Shown: positions 41,170-50,179 of the stretch, piece after piece
Numbering within the stretch: position 1 is the first letter of the stretch
Layout of the letters: the number at the start of each line of letters is the position of its first letter
Assembly: GCA_023229765.1 (NCBI GenBank)
Contig: JALNYO010000015.1
Coordinates: forward strand, 28,208-92,207
Source: Syntrophales bacterium
GTDB taxonomy: Bacteria > Desulfobacterota > Syntrophia > Syntrophales > UBA5619
DNA: 64,000 nucleotides
Reading direction: 5' to 3'
Position numbers and translations under genes: made by a program
Notes under the pieces: generated by a model
The model's input: the letters and a program-made list of their open reading frames with translations, nothing else
The model's database searches: none
Told to the model about the DNA's origin: nothing

Positions 41170-41553
41170 GACGCCAAAGCAGCCCGTAAGCCGAATTCTG
41201 TTTCGCCCTCCAGTTGCCCGGAAAAGCGACGATGATCATTCCTCTGGGGCGGCCGTTGCCGACCACCTCAAGCGACACAACCCGAGAACTTGGGGACGGG
41301 CAGTCCCGTTCTCCTATTTGGTCTTGCTCCGGATGGGGTTTACCAAGCTTTCCCGGTCACCCGGGAAACTGGTGAGCTCTTGCCTCGCCTTTTCACCCTT
41401 ACCCTTCCACTGTGGAGGGGCGGTATATTTTTCTGTGGCACTTTCCTTAGGGTCGCCCCCAGTCGCCGTTAGCGACCATCCTGCCCTGTGGAGTTCGGAC
41501 TTTCCTCCGTTACGGTTTCCCGCAACCGCGATCATCTGTTCTGCTTTGACGCC
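41170..41553 (-). ncRNA. rnpB: RNase P RNA, bacterial type A
   Basis: On the minus strand the 5' end GGCGTCAAAGCAG (41541-41553) pairs over 13 bases with the 3' end CTGCTTTGGCGTC (41170-41182): helix P1. Core parts are visible: GGAGGAAAGTCCGAACTCC-like (CGGAGGAAAGTCCGAACTCC), ACAGGGCAGGATGGTCGCTA, GTAAGGGTGAAAAGG, GGTAAACCCCATCCGGAGCA, AGACCAAATAGG and GAATTCGGCTTACGGG. It is about 384 bases long and is followed by a T-run (TCTTTTTTT) that serves as terminator. It begins 8 bases after the zinc-ribbon gene. The frames that run across it are not genes. Confidence 0.95.
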
Positions 41554-41560
41554 TCCATTG

Positions 41561-42283
41561 CTAATTGCTGCCGGAATTACGGTCTTCCCAGTAGAGAATT
41601 CTGTTACAATTCGGGCAGGTAATAAGCTCTTCACTGGTCTGCAACTCATTGTACATTTGGGGGGGAATCGCCATATGACAACCGTAACAAATCTCTTTCC
41701 AGGCGGCAACCACCGCCAAACCGTTTCGAATTACCTTTATTCTCTCATATTTTTTCAGGATAACATCGGGCATTTTCTCTTTCAGTTTCCCAGCCCTGCC
41801 CAGGCATTCCTCAAGTTTCCCGTTCAGTGAATCAAGCTCGGCCTGGATCGCCTGTCTCTCCCCTTCGTAGCTGCTGCGGCGTAAAGCTAACTCCTCGTCA
41901 CTTGCTTTCATCTCCTTCTGAAAAACTTCGAGCCCGTCCAATAGGGCAATAATCTCATCTTCAAGCTTGCCGTTTTTCACCTCTGAGGTTGCAATTTCCT
42001 TGAGCATCGACTGATATTCCTTGTTTGTCTTCACCTCCGAAAGTCTTTCCCGCGTCCGCTTCAGCGCCTCCTGTCCCGTCTGCAACTGGCGGTCTTTTTC
42101 CTTTTTCTGTTTCTGTCTATCCTCAAATTCCTGTCGCTTTTGTTCCATGGACTCGCAAAACACACTAAATCCTGCTTCGAGCTCGCTTAAACGAGTTGGC
42201 AGGTTTTTCTGGCCGGAGCGGATTTTTTCCGCCTCCGCTTCTATCTTTTGCAGCTCAACTAATCTCGCCAAGAGTTCTTTCAA
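41561..42283 (-). CDS. Coiled-coil protein with C-terminal C4 zinc ribbon (DUF164/CT398-like)
   Basis: 240 residues. About residues 5-185 are a long charged coiled-coil (LARLVELQKIEAEAEKIRSG and more), followed by a zinc ribbon with CYGCHMAIPPQ and CPNCNRILYW. Proteins of this family stand beside rnpB in many deltaproteobacteria; their function is not well settled. The start is a TTG at 42283 with AGGGGG five bases upstream. It could be co-transcribed with rnpB. Confidence 0.85.
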   Translation of the reverse strand: MKELLARLVELQKIEAEAEKIRSGQKNLPTRLSELEAGFSVFCESMEQKRQEFEDRQKQKKEKDRQLQTGQEALKRTRERLSEVKTNKEYQSMLKEIATSEVKNGKLEDEIIALLDGLEVFQKEMKASDEELALRRSSYEGERQAIQAELDSLNGKLEECLGRAGKLKEKMPDVILKKYERIKVIRNGLAVVAAWKEICYGCHMAIPPQMYNELQTSEELITCPNCNRILYWEDRNSGSN

Positions 42284-42452
42284 CCCATCCCCCTACGTTA
42301 AAAAACAATGTTCTTCATTACTTAAAAAAAATGCACCCTTCTCGGTGCATTTCCTGTCTCCACCTCTGGTTCTTGCTTTCATGGGAGCTTTTTTATTATT
42401 GGTCTTGAAAAAAAATATGGCTATCAAAATAAGTCCCGCTTCCTTTCATCCT

Positions 42453-42528
42453 TGGTGGGCCCACCTGGATTCGAACCAGGGACCGACCGGTTATGAGCCG
42501 GGGGCTCTACCAATTGAGCTATGGGCCC
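42453..42528 (-). tRNA. tRNA with CAU anticodon (Met, possibly Ile2)
   Basis: Minus strand: GGGCCCA acceptor arm pairs with TGGGCCC, A73 and CCA are encoded, T-loop TTCGAAT, anticodon loop CTCATAA. The CAU anticodon means elongator methionine or, after lysidine modification, isoleucine; the sequence alone does not decide. The D stem is GCTC/GAGC. A promoter (42573-42601) lies inside the 3' end of rpoD. Confidence 0.93.
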
Positions 42529-42572
42529 TTGCATCCCCAGGATGAACTCAAAACTCCGCTTTTCGGCGGCCT

Positions 42573-42601
42573 TCTTAATACCGATCAGCGGTTTTTGTCA
42601 A
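42573..42601 (-). promoter_or_regulatory. Promoter of the tRNA gene, inside the rpoD tail
   Basis: TTGACA (42596-42601), 17-base spacer, TTAAGA (42573-42578), 45 bases before the tRNA 5' end. It overlaps the last codons and the stop of the rpoD frame (TAA at 42575-42577). Confidence 0.6.
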
Positions 42602-44359
42602 TATTTTATTTTCGCCTGTCTTCAGAAGACGACGTCTTGCCCCACTGCGCCCTTTCCGTTCAGAGCCAGATTCTGCCGGCTTATCATTCAAACTGCCAAT
42701 ATCCGTTGCTTCCGCAGCATCTTCAGCCGAATAATTGCCTCGTTCGCTAATGCCGAATCTCATCCTCAGCACCTTTTCCTCGCGTGGGGTCAAGGTGGAA
42801 AGAATCTTGCGGGTCTGTTCGGCAAGATCCATGCTGATCGTGGCGTCAGATGGAGACATAAATTTCTTATCCTCTATAAAATCACCGAGATGGCTATCTT
42901 CTTCCTCTCCAATTGGGGTCTCCAGAGAGATCGGTTCCTTGGCTATCTTCAAAACCTTGCGCACCTTTTCCAGCGGAAACTCCATCTTGTTGGCAATCTC
43001 CTCCGGATTTGGCTCCCTGGCCAATTCCTGGACCAGATAACGCGATGTTCTAATCAGTTTATTGATTGTCTCGATCATATGTACAGGTATTCTGATCGTC
43101 CTTGCCTGATCCGCAATCGCCCTGGTGATGGCCTGCCTTATCCACCAGGTAGCGTAGGTGGAAAATTTATAACCACGCTGGTATTCGAATTTATCGACCG
43201 CCTTCATCAAGCCGATATTGCCTTCCTGAATCAGATCGAGAAATTGCAAACCCCGATTTGTGTACTTTTTGGCGATGCTGACTACAAGACGCAGGTTTGC
43301 CTCAACCAGTCTTCTTTTGGCGACCTCCGCTTTTCTCCCCCCGGTTTCAATGTCAACCATTGCCTTCTTCAACGCATTTATGGAAAGTCCTGTTTCCTGG
43401 GCAATTTTTTTGCGCCGCGAATTGGCCTCGATAATAATAAGCTCGCATTCTTTGAGCTTTGCCAGCGGCAAGCGGGCCTTTTTGGCTGCCTGTTCCGCGG
43501 CCTTTTGCGATTCCGACATCATTGCCAATAGTTCTTCAATCTGACCAAGGGAAAGACCGGTACTCTTCTTGCAGCGGTTGAGCATCTCGTCGGAAGCTTT
43601 TACATCATTGATATAGGACCGAAGATTGGCAACGAGTCGATCTATCTGCTTCCTGCTGAAACGAACCTCCCGACAACGGTCAACTATGGCCAGTTGATTT
43701 TTGTCGAGCTCTGCCCTCAGCGTCAATCTCTCATCCGCCGAAATTTTTTTCTTCGAACTCAATTTCTTCTTGATTAAATCATTTTTTGCATCGAGCAGCG
43801 TTACAGCATCGAGCAGACTGATCACCCGCTCATGATGCTTGTCTTCTTCAACGATTCCGTCTTCGTCATCAATATTGTCCAAGATGCTCCGGACACGGAT
43901 ATCCCCGCTTTTCAACTGTTTGCCAATATTTATTACATCCTTGACGGAAACGTCAACACTGAAGACGGCCTCCAGACTCTCACGGGCACCTTCTTCTATC
44001 ACCTTGGCAAGCTCAATCTCCCCTTCCCTGCTGAGCAGGGAAACCATCCCCATCTCCCGAAGATACATCTTCACCGGGTCGCCAGTCCGGCCTAAAGCGG
44101 GCAGCAAACTCTGCACATCGTCTTTTTTAGCATCCGGATGTTCATCCGGCTCTTTCTTTACAAGCAGTTTTTCCCCCTTCTCCGTGTCGATAATATCAAT
44201 ATTTTTCTCTCCAAAGAGCATAATGATATCGTCAATCTGATCAGAAGAAGTAACATCTGAGGGCAGCAGATCATTAACATCATCGTACGTCAGAAATCCT
44301 TTTTCCACGCCCAGAGCAAGCAACTTTTTGAAATCACTCGATTCAGCTTCTTTTCCCAT
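42575..44359 (-). CDS. rpoD: Primary sigma factor RpoD with an aberrant C-terminus
   Basis: 594 residues. Region 1.1 (about 5-80), 1.2 ([20 protein letters not shown]), the non-conserved insert, region 2 ([60 protein letters not shown]), region 3 ([26 protein letters not shown]) and region 4.1 ([16 protein letters not shown]) are all intact. After that about 54 residues ([18 protein letters not shown] to [15 protein letters not shown]) bear no likeness to region 4.2: the expected LEEVG...TRERIRQIEAKALRKLRHP is absent from all frames. The start at 44359 has a G-run 8 bases upstream. It would bind -10 elements but not -35 elements as it stands. Confidence 0.85.
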   Translation of the reverse strand: MGKEAESSDFKKLLALGVEKGFLTYDDVNDLLPSDVTSSDQIDDIIMLFGEKNIDIIDTEKGEKLLVKKEPDEHPDAKKDDVQSLLPALGRTGDPVKMYLREMGMVSLLSREGEIELAKVIEEGARESLEAVFSVDVSVKDVINIGKQLKSGDIRVRSILDNIDDEDGIVEEDKHHERVISLLDAVTLLDAKNDLIKKKLSSKKKISADERLTLRAELDKNQLAIVDRCREVRFSRKQIDRLVANLRSYINDVKASDEMLNRCKKSTGLSLGQIEELLAMMSESQKAAEQAAKKARLPLAKLKECELIIIEANSRRKKIAQETGLSINALKKAMVDIETGGRKAEVAKRRLVEANLRLVVSIAKKYTNRGLQFLDLIQEGNIGLMKAVDKFEYQRGYKFSTYATWWIRQAITRAIADQARTIRIPVHMIETINKLIRTSRYLVQELAREPNPEEIANKMEFPLEKVRKVLKIAKEPISLETPIGEEEDSHLGDFIEDKKFMSPSDATISMDLAEQTRKILSTLTPREEKVLRMRFGISERGNYSAEDAAEATDIGSLNDKPAESGSERKGRSGARRRLLKTGENKILTKTADRY

Positions 44360-44445
44360 CGCAGTTACCCCCCGACAACCCGAAAGCACAAGGTCAAAAT
44401 ATAACTTTAATCATTGACGTTTTAAGTAAATAACCAGGGCGATTG

Positions 44446-46233
44446 TCAATCAAGATTGTTCTCTTCATTGAAAAGCCTCTCTTTTTCCTGCAGCAGACCG
44501 TCGCATAACTCCCGGTTCCCGTCTCTGTCGGCTCTGGCAAGCTTTTCCTTCAAAATACGGTGCTGCTCTTTATACCATCGGCGCCTGATCTGCTTTGCCG
44601 TATCGGCAAGCAGACGTTCACGCTGCTCCCCCTTATATGGGTTATCGCCAACCATCAGGGCGTAAAGGTTTTTCTTTATCCTTTCATCCTCCACACCGGA
44701 AAGAAGCGATACCACATTTAAATTTTTTTCGCCTTCTTTTTCTGAATTCAACAACAAGTTTTTTCCAACTGTTTTCAGATCTTCCGACTTAAAAAATGTA
44801 AATATCGCCCCCTCTCCAAGCGTGCGGACCAACTCCGGACTCTCAAAAAGCATGTGGATAAAACTCAATTCCAGGCGCTCATAGTCCCCAGCCTGCGGCG
44901 TCATTGAATGGCTGCGGTCAGGTGCAGGCGTGCTCGAAAAGGATTTCCCTACCTCTTTTTTCAAGACATCCTGATCGATGTTCAACTTTTCTGCCACTTT
45001 CTTGATAAAGAGATTTCTTTCAACAACATCGTCAATTTTTTTAACAAAAACGACCGCACTCCTCAGTTTTTCGCGATCTTCCTGTAAAGATGCCGAATTG
45101 CCGAGAATTTCTTCGATGTAATAATCGGCCATCGGTCGCGCGGCTGCCAGCATTTCCTCCATTTTTCCGCGGCCTTTGGCTCGCACAAAGGAATCAGGAT
45201 CATAACCCTCAGGCAGAATAACTGCCATTGCCTGGATGTTTCCCGCCAGAAACAGCTCCATGCTCCGCGCGAGAGCCTTCCGACCCGCCTCGTCGGGATC
45301 AAATACTGCGGCGACCCTCTTTGTGTAACGCCCCAGCAAATCGACTTGGGAACGGGTCAATGCCGTCCCCAGCGTCGCCACAACATTTTTAATCCCGGAA
45401 GCCCAAAGGGAAATGAGATCAAAATACCCTTCCACAAGGACGGCAAAACCCTTGTTGCGAATCGCCTCCCGGGCATCAAAAAGTCCAAAAAGGTTATTGC
45501 CTTTCGTATAAACCGGCGACTCAGGAGAATTAAGGTACTTGGGTTCGCCGGCGTCCATCACCCTCCCGCCAAAGGCAACAACCCGGCCTTCGCTATCGAC
45601 GATGGGGATAATAATTCTGCCCCGAAACCGGTCGTAATATCCTCCCTTGCCCTCCCCCGAACGGATAATTGCCAGACCTGCTTGTTCTGCAAGCGTGGCG
45701 GGGATCCCTTTCCGCTCCAGAAAATCAAGCAGACCCTGCCAGCCCTCCGGGGCCAGCCCTATTCGAAACTGCTCAACGGCGCTCTGTCCAATACCCCTTT
45801 TTATCAGATACTCCCGCGCCTTCTCCCCCTTTTGCGAGCTGAGCGTTTTGGCAAAGAATCCGACGGCAAGCCCGTTTACCCTAACAATCTGTTCTTTAAG
45901 GGTGTAACGCTCTTTCTCTTCTCTACTGTGGACCCTTTCCGGGATAACAACCCCTGTCTTCCCAGCTAATTGGCGAATCGCCTCCGGGAAAGTCAGGCCG
46001 TCCATTTTCATAAGAAAAGAAAAAACGTCCCCGTGCTCGCCGCAGCCAAAGCAATGGAAAATCTGTTTTTCGGGACTAATAGTGAAGGAGGGGGTTTTCT
46101 CCTGGTGAAAAGGGCAGAGCCCGGTGTAATTTTTCCCCGTTTTCCTTAAAGCAACGTATTCCCCAATCAGGGAGACGATATCGGCGCGTCTCCTGACCTC
46201 TTCGATTGTTCCGTCGTTGATGGAACCTTGCAA
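44446..46233 (-). CDS. dnaG: DNA primase
   Basis: 595 residues. Zinc-binding domain at the start (CPFHQEKTPSF, HCFGCGEHG), catalytic core, Toprim with LVEGYFDLISLW and AAVFDPDEAGRKA, and a C-terminal helicase-interacting part after about 440. It makes RNA primers at the replication fork. It is followed by rpoD 86 bases later, the classic dnaG-rpoD order. The start is a TTG at 46233 with AGAGGG 8 bases upstream and an in-frame TGA just before it. Confidence 0.93.
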   Translation of the reverse strand: MQGSINDGTIEEVRRRADIVSLIGEYVALRKTGKNYTGLCPFHQEKTPSFTISPEKQIFHCFGCGEHGDVFSFLMKMDGLTFPEAIRQLAGKTGVVIPERVHSREEKERYTLKEQIVRVNGLAVGFFAKTLSSQKGEKAREYLIKRGIGQSAVEQFRIGLAPEGWQGLLDFLERKGIPATLAEQAGLAIIRSGEGKGGYYDRFRGRIIIPIVDSEGRVVAFGGRVMDAGEPKYLNSPESPVYTKGNNLFGLFDAREAIRNKGFAVLVEGYFDLISLWASGIKNVVATLGTALTRSQVDLLGRYTKRVAAVFDPDEAGRKALARSMELFLAGNIQAMAVILPEGYDPDSFVRAKGRGKMEEMLAAARPMADYYIEEILGNSASLQEDREKLRSAVVFVKKIDDVVERNLFIKKVAEKLNIDQDVLKKEVGKSFSSTPAPDRSHSMTPQAGDYERLELSFIHMLFESPELVRTLGEGAIFTFFKSEDLKTVGKNLLLNSEKEGEKNLNVVSLLSGVEDERIKKNLYALMVGDNPYKGEQRERLLADTAKQIRRRWYKEQHRILKEKLARADRDGNRELCDGLLQEKERLFNEENNLD

Positions 46234-46257
46234 ATGTCAAGCCCTCTGTCCGCAACC

Positions 46258-46602
46258 TCAGTTTAGACCATCGCGCAGTTTCCGTCCGCCTAAAAGATGC
46301 ATATGCAGATGAAAAACAACCTGCCCCCCCTCTGCGTTGCAGTTAACAACTACCCGGAAACCTTTTTGATCAACCATCTTCAACCTGGCAACATCCTGAG
46401 CGGCCGCCATCATTGCCTGCAGATCCGTCATTTCCCCGCTTCCGACATCCATCAGCGTGGCGATATGTTTTTTGGGAATGATAATGACGTGGACAGGCGC
46501 CATCGGGTTTATATCGTCAAAAGCTAAAACACGGTCATCCTCATATACCTTGTTTGCGGGAATCTCTCCGTTGACAATCCTGCAGAATATACAATCCTCC
46601 AT
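46258..46602 (-). CDS. HIT-family protein (HinT-like purine nucleoside phosphoramidase)
   Basis: 114 residues. CIFCRIVNGEIPANKVYEDD at the start and the triad VFHLHMHLLGGRKL at the end are diagnostic of the HinT branch, which cleaves AMP-lysine and related adducts. It has a zinc-like CxxC at the N-terminus. Located 24 bases before dnaG. Confidence 0.93.
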   Translation of the reverse strand: MEDCIFCRIVNGEIPANKVYEDDRVLAFDDINPMAPVHVIIIPKKHIATLMDVGSGEMTDLQAMMAAAQDVARLKMVDQKGFRVVVNCNAEGGQVVFHLHMHLLGGRKLRDGLN

Positions 46603-46683
46603 GCCTGACTCCTTTCTCCCCCGAGTACATCAACCCTCGCCGCATTTACAGCCCGCCGAGCGCTGCGCTGGTAAATTTTGTCG

Positions 46684-47418
46684 TTAATCCCGCTTTTTCT
46701 TTGCGCAGGCTATCGCCTCTTCCAAAGAAAGGGCGCCCGTATAAAGGGCTTTGCCTACGACGACTCCGATAACGCCGCTTTTTTCGAAGGGCAAAAGCTT
46801 TTCTATATCACCTATTCCGGCAACCCCACCGGAAGCGATAACCGGCATACCCACCTTCATTGCCAACGCGGCGGTTGACTCCCGGTTAAGTCCTGTTTCC
46901 ATGCCGTCCCGGGAAATGTCTGTAAAGATTATAGCCGCCGGGCTATCTTCGGCAAAACGCAATGCCAGCTCTTCCGGGGTCATTTGCGTCTGTTTTGTCC
47001 ATCCGTGAACCGCCGCTTTTCCCCCCGCAGCATCTATTCCCAGGATGACCTGACCGGGGTATGCCCGACATGCCTCTTTTACAAAGGAGGGATCCGCAAA
47101 AGCCGCTGTTCCCAGAATGACCCAGCGCGCCCCGCCCTTAAGATAGTCCTCAACCGTTTCCATATTTCTGATGCCGCCGCCGACCTCGACAGGTAAACCT
47201 GTCGCTGAGATAATTGCGGAAATAACCTGCCTCTGCCGGGGACTCCCCTCAAGGGAGCCGTCCAGATCGACCACATGCAGTCGTTCGGCGCCTTTTTCCT
47301 TCCAGACAGAGGCCACAACGGCCGGGTCTCCCTCATAAATGGAAACCCGGTTGAAGTCGCCTTGAGAAAGCCGCACACACCGGCCTTTTCTCAGATCAAT
47401 TGCCGGGATAACTATCAT
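46684..47418 (-). CDS. hisA: Phosphoribosylformimino-5-aminoimidazole carboxamide ribotide isomerase
   Basis: 244 residues, a TIM barrel. The two catalytic aspartates lie in VIPAIDLRKGRCVRL and FTDISRDGMETG, with phosphate loops VGGGIRNMETVEDYL and ASGGVAGIGD. It carries out the ring-opening isomerisation of histidine synthesis. The start at 47418 is set by family length; it overlaps the unknown gene by 4 bases. Confidence 0.94.
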   Translation of the reverse strand: MIVIPAIDLRKGRCVRLSQGDFNRVSIYEGDPAVVASVWKEKGAERLHVVDLDGSLEGSPRQRQVISAIISATGLPVEVGGGIRNMETVEDYLKGGARWVILGTAAFADPSFVKEACRAYPGQVILGIDAAGGKAAVHGWTKQTQMTPEELALRFAEDSPAAIIFTDISRDGMETGLNRESTAALAMKVGMPVIASGGVAGIGDIEKLLPFEKSGVIGVVVGKALYTGALSLEEAIACAKKKRD

Positions 47419-48134
47419 CTTGCCAAACCTTGCGTATTGAGTTGCTGCGGGGAAAGCGGAAAGGTCTTCATCACCTCTTCGAGTCCCTGTTGACCCAGTT
47501 CCTCGGCTTTCAGCCATCGTCCTTTTCCCTGGAAAAAAGCTGCAGCCTGAAAGAGATTCTCCAAAAACGAGCGCTGGGTGCGGTCAAATATCCCCCGCCA
47601 GGCATCCTTCCCATTATCGGTCCGCAGCGCGACTATCTCAAAGGCGACCGATGCGGGTCTTTCGGCAGAAAAAGATTCTCCCTGCAACTCCCTGAAACGA
47701 TAAAGATAACCGACAATTACCAGATCTGCGCTTAGTTGCTTGCCCGTTTCAATTAGCGCACTCCGCAAAGAAATTTTCATTGACGACGTGGAAACATTCC
47801 GAAAAACCGCGGTCACCCTTTCACCTGCAATCACAGCAAGATCCGGCCGGTTTTTATCAAGATATCGGAGAAATCCCTCCTCTAATGCGCTCTCCGGGCT
47901 CCCTGAGGGCTTAACGGCCTCGAAAATTGCCCCGGTAAGCGGCGACTCAACAGACCCTTTTTGTAAATCCGCTGGAAAAATCGCCTGGAATGGAAGAACG
48001 GCAAGCTTGAGGGATGGCCCGCTGTCAACCCCAGCAGCGGCCATTGCCATATCCGCATAAGAGCAGACGCTGAACAAAAAACAAAGTGTAACGACAATAG
48101 AAAACTTCGTTTTCCAAGCACGAGACATTTCCAT
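47415..48134 (-). CDS. Exported protein of unknown function between hisB and hisA (CsgG/LpoB-like fold possible)
   Basis: 239 residues with a signal peptide (SIVVTLCFLFSVCSYADMAMA). After cleavage, KLAVLPFQAIF is the opening strand often seen in CsgG- or LpoB-type periplasmic proteins, and LSADLVIVGYLYRF and ASVAFEIVALRTDNGKDAW are further strands of such a fold. No catalytic residues are apparent. The start at 48134 follows GAAGG by 10 bases; a GTG at 48152 is possible. It overlaps hisA by 4 bases and so is co-transcribed with histidine genes, though a link in function is not evident. Confidence 0.7.
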   Translation of the reverse strand: MEMSRAWKTKFSIVVTLCFLFSVCSYADMAMAAAGVDSGPSLKLAVLPFQAIFPADLQKGSVESPLTGAIFEAVKPSGSPESALEEGFLRYLDKNRPDLAVIAGERVTAVFRNVSTSSMKISLRSALIETGKQLSADLVIVGYLYRFRELQGESFSAERPASVAFEIVALRTDNGKDAWRGIFDRTQRSFLENLFQAAAFFQGKGRWLKAEELGQQGLEEVMKTFPLSPQQLNTQGLAR

Positions 48135-48210
48135 AATTAACTTGCCTTCCACGTTTGTCCAAAATCACAAAATCAATGGTTAAATGCCGCAGGCTTGAGG
48201 AAATGTCTCC

Positions 48211-48801
48211 TCATCCTTCGAGAGAACCCTTCGTGGACAAAACGCCTTCAATTTGTTTATCCACCTGAACTGCCCGATGGAACGCATGGGCAAAGGCCTT
48301 GAAAATTGCCTCGGCTTTATGATGGCCATTTTTCCCATAGTCCACAGCTATATGCAAAGTTATTCCGCTATGATCAGAAAATGATTTAAAAAAATCGCGC
48401 AGCAAATCAGGATTAAAACTCCCGATCATCGGCTCGCTGAATTCCGCGTTCCAAACGAGGAAGGGACGGCCAGAAATATCAATAGCGACCCGACTCAGGC
48501 TTTCATCCATCGGAACAACCGCCGAACCATAACGGCTTATCCCCTCCCTGTCGCCCAGGGCCTTCCGGACAGCCTTCCCGAGGCAGATGCCGATATCCTC
48601 GACCAAGTGGTGGTCGTCAACAGCGGTATCTCCGCGGCCGCGCAGAACGAGATCGATCATTCCGTGACGTGCAAAAAGCTGCAACATATGATTGAGAAAG
48701 GGTATTGTGGTATCGATCTGGTTTTTCCCCCTGCCGTCCAGGTCTATCTCCAGCGATATCTCCGTTTCCGCAGTTTTTCTTTCGATAACCGCCTTGCGCA
48801 T
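48211..48801 (-). CDS. hisB: Imidazoleglycerol-phosphate dehydratase
   Basis: 196 residues, the single-function form. Metal-binding histidines are in TIPFLNHMLQLFARHGMIDL, DDHHLVEDIGICLG and AVDYGKNGHHKAEAIFKAFA. It dehydrates imidazole glycerol phosphate to imidazole acetol phosphate. It lies 12 bases after hisG. Confidence 0.95.
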   Translation of the reverse strand: MRKAVIERKTAETEISLEIDLDGRGKNQIDTTIPFLNHMLQLFARHGMIDLVLRGRGDTAVDDHHLVEDIGICLGKAVRKALGDREGISRYGSAVVPMDESLSRVAIDISGRPFLVWNAEFSEPMIGSFNPDLLRDFFKSFSDHSGITLHIAVDYGKNGHHKAEAIFKAFAHAFHRAVQVDKQIEGVLSTKGSLEG

Positions 48802-48813
48802 TTCTCAATCTCC

Positions 48814-49686
48814 TTAAATAACCTTATTGAGCGGGTACTCGATTATCCCCTCGGCGCCCGCCTCCTTCAGTTTCGGAATCAACTCGCGCACCATTCCCGA
48901 ATTGGCGATGGTCTCAATTGCCAGCCACTCCCCGGAGTATAAATGCGAGATCGTCGGCGCCTTCAGGGAAGGAAGAATAGCCACCACCGCGGCAATATTC
49001 TCTTTGGCCACATTCATTTTGAGGCCCACCTTGCCCATTGCCTCCAGGGAGCCGTTCAGCAAAACGCGTATCTGCTCGATCTTCTGTTTTTTCCAGGAAT
49101 CATCCCAGGCATTGCGGTTGGCAATAAGCTTGGTGTTGGTACGCATCAGCTCATGGATTATCTTGAGCTTATTGGCCCTGAGCGTCGTGCCTGTCTCCGT
49201 TACCTCGACGATGGCATCCACCAGCCCTTCGACGACCTTTGCCTCGGTAGCCCCCCAGGAAAACTCGACATGGACGTTAATTTTTCTTTCCGCGAAGTAG
49301 CGCTTGGTGAAATTTACCAGCTCCGTCGAGATCCTTTTACCCTCCAGGTCTTCAATCGATTGCAGCGGTGAATCTTCACGAACAACCAGAACCCACCGGG
49401 CCTGCCTGGTTGAATTCTTAGAATAAATCAGATCCTGGACAAAAACCACATCCGAGTCATTTTCGGTAATCCAGTCCTGGCCGGTGAGACCCAAATCAAT
49501 CGTCCCATCCTCCACATAGCGGGACATCTCCTGGGCGCGGACCAGTGTGCAGGAAAGTTCATCATCGTCGATATCCGGGAAATAGCTCCGGCTGTCATAC
49601 GTTATTTTCCACCCTGCCCTCCTGAAAAGATCAACGGTACTGTTTTCCAGACTCCCCTTGGGAATTCCTATTTTCAGTTTATTCAT
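48814..49686 (-). CDS. hisG: ATP phosphoribosyltransferase, long form
   Basis: 290 residues. [32 protein letters not shown] and the phosphate loop [20 protein letters not shown] identify HisG; the C-terminal 75 residues form the histidine-binding regulatory domain of the long form, so no HisZ partner is required. First and feedback-controlled step of histidine synthesis. Overlaps hisI by 4 bases. Confidence 0.95.
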   Translation of the reverse strand: MNKLKIGIPKGSLENSTVDLFRRAGWKITYDSRSYFPDIDDDELSCTLVRAQEMSRYVEDGTIDLGLTGQDWITENDSDVVFVQDLIYSKNSTRQARWVLVVREDSPLQSIEDLEGKRISTELVNFTKRYFAERKINVHVEFSWGATEAKVVEGLVDAIVEVTETGTTLRANKLKIIHELMRTNTKLIANRNAWDDSWKKQKIEQIRVLLNGSLEAMGKVGLKMNVAKENIAAVVAILPSLKAPTISHLYSGEWLAIETIANSGMVRELIPKLKEAGAEGIIEYPLNKVI

Positions 49687-50063
49687 CGATACACTTCCTT
49701 TGGATCAAAAACTTTTTCCCCGACAACGGTAAAGTCCCCTCCCCGCTCGTTCATTTTCCGGTAAAAGCAGGAACGGTGCCCTGTGTGACAGGCGGCGCCG
49801 CCGATCTGATCAACCTTCAGCAAAACCGTATCATCATCGCAATCAATCCTTACCTCCCGGACAATCTGGAAATTGCCGGATGTCTCGCCTTTCAGCCACA
49901 GGCTTTGGCGGGAGCGGCTCCAGTAATGGGCCTTGCCGGTTTCTATGGTTTTTTGCCACGATTCACGGTTCATGTATGCAACCATCAGCACGTCGCCCGT
50001 CTCATAATCCTGCACGACAGCGGGCACAAGCCCTTTCCCTTTTTCAAAATCTGGTTCAGTCAT
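49683..50063 (-). CDS. hisI: Phosphoribosyl-AMP cyclohydrolase
   Basis: 126 residues, single-function. Motifs: [51 protein letters not shown] and [12 protein letters not shown] (zinc and magnesium ligands). First gene of this his cluster, which contains hisI, hisG, hisB and hisA only; hisH, hisF, hisC and hisD are not in the window. Confidence 0.95.
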   Translation of the reverse strand: MTEPDFEKGKGLVPAVVQDYETGDVLMVAYMNRESWQKTIETGKAHYWSRSRQSLWLKGETSGNFQIVREVRIDCDDDTVLLKVDQIGGAACHTGHRSCFYRKMNERGGDFTVVGEKVFDPKEVYR

Positions 50064-50179
50064 CCTTCCCCCATCTCAAAGTAATATTTCCTCTGTCATT
50101 TCCATCCCAGCAAGGAAACAGCTGATGTTTATAGTCCATTGAATTCGCTGCGGCAAGCGTTTTTTTGAACACTCATCGC

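Noticed and set aside
41314..41830. Open frames on both strands across 41300-41830
   Set aside because: The region up to 41553 is RNase P RNA, shown by the P1 pairing and conserved core; the remainder is antisense to the zinc-ribbon gene.
42575..42760. Single frameshift as the explanation for the rpoD tail
   Set aside because: All three minus-strand frames between the RMRFGI motif and the tRNA were read; none contains region 4.2, so a one-base error cannot restore it.
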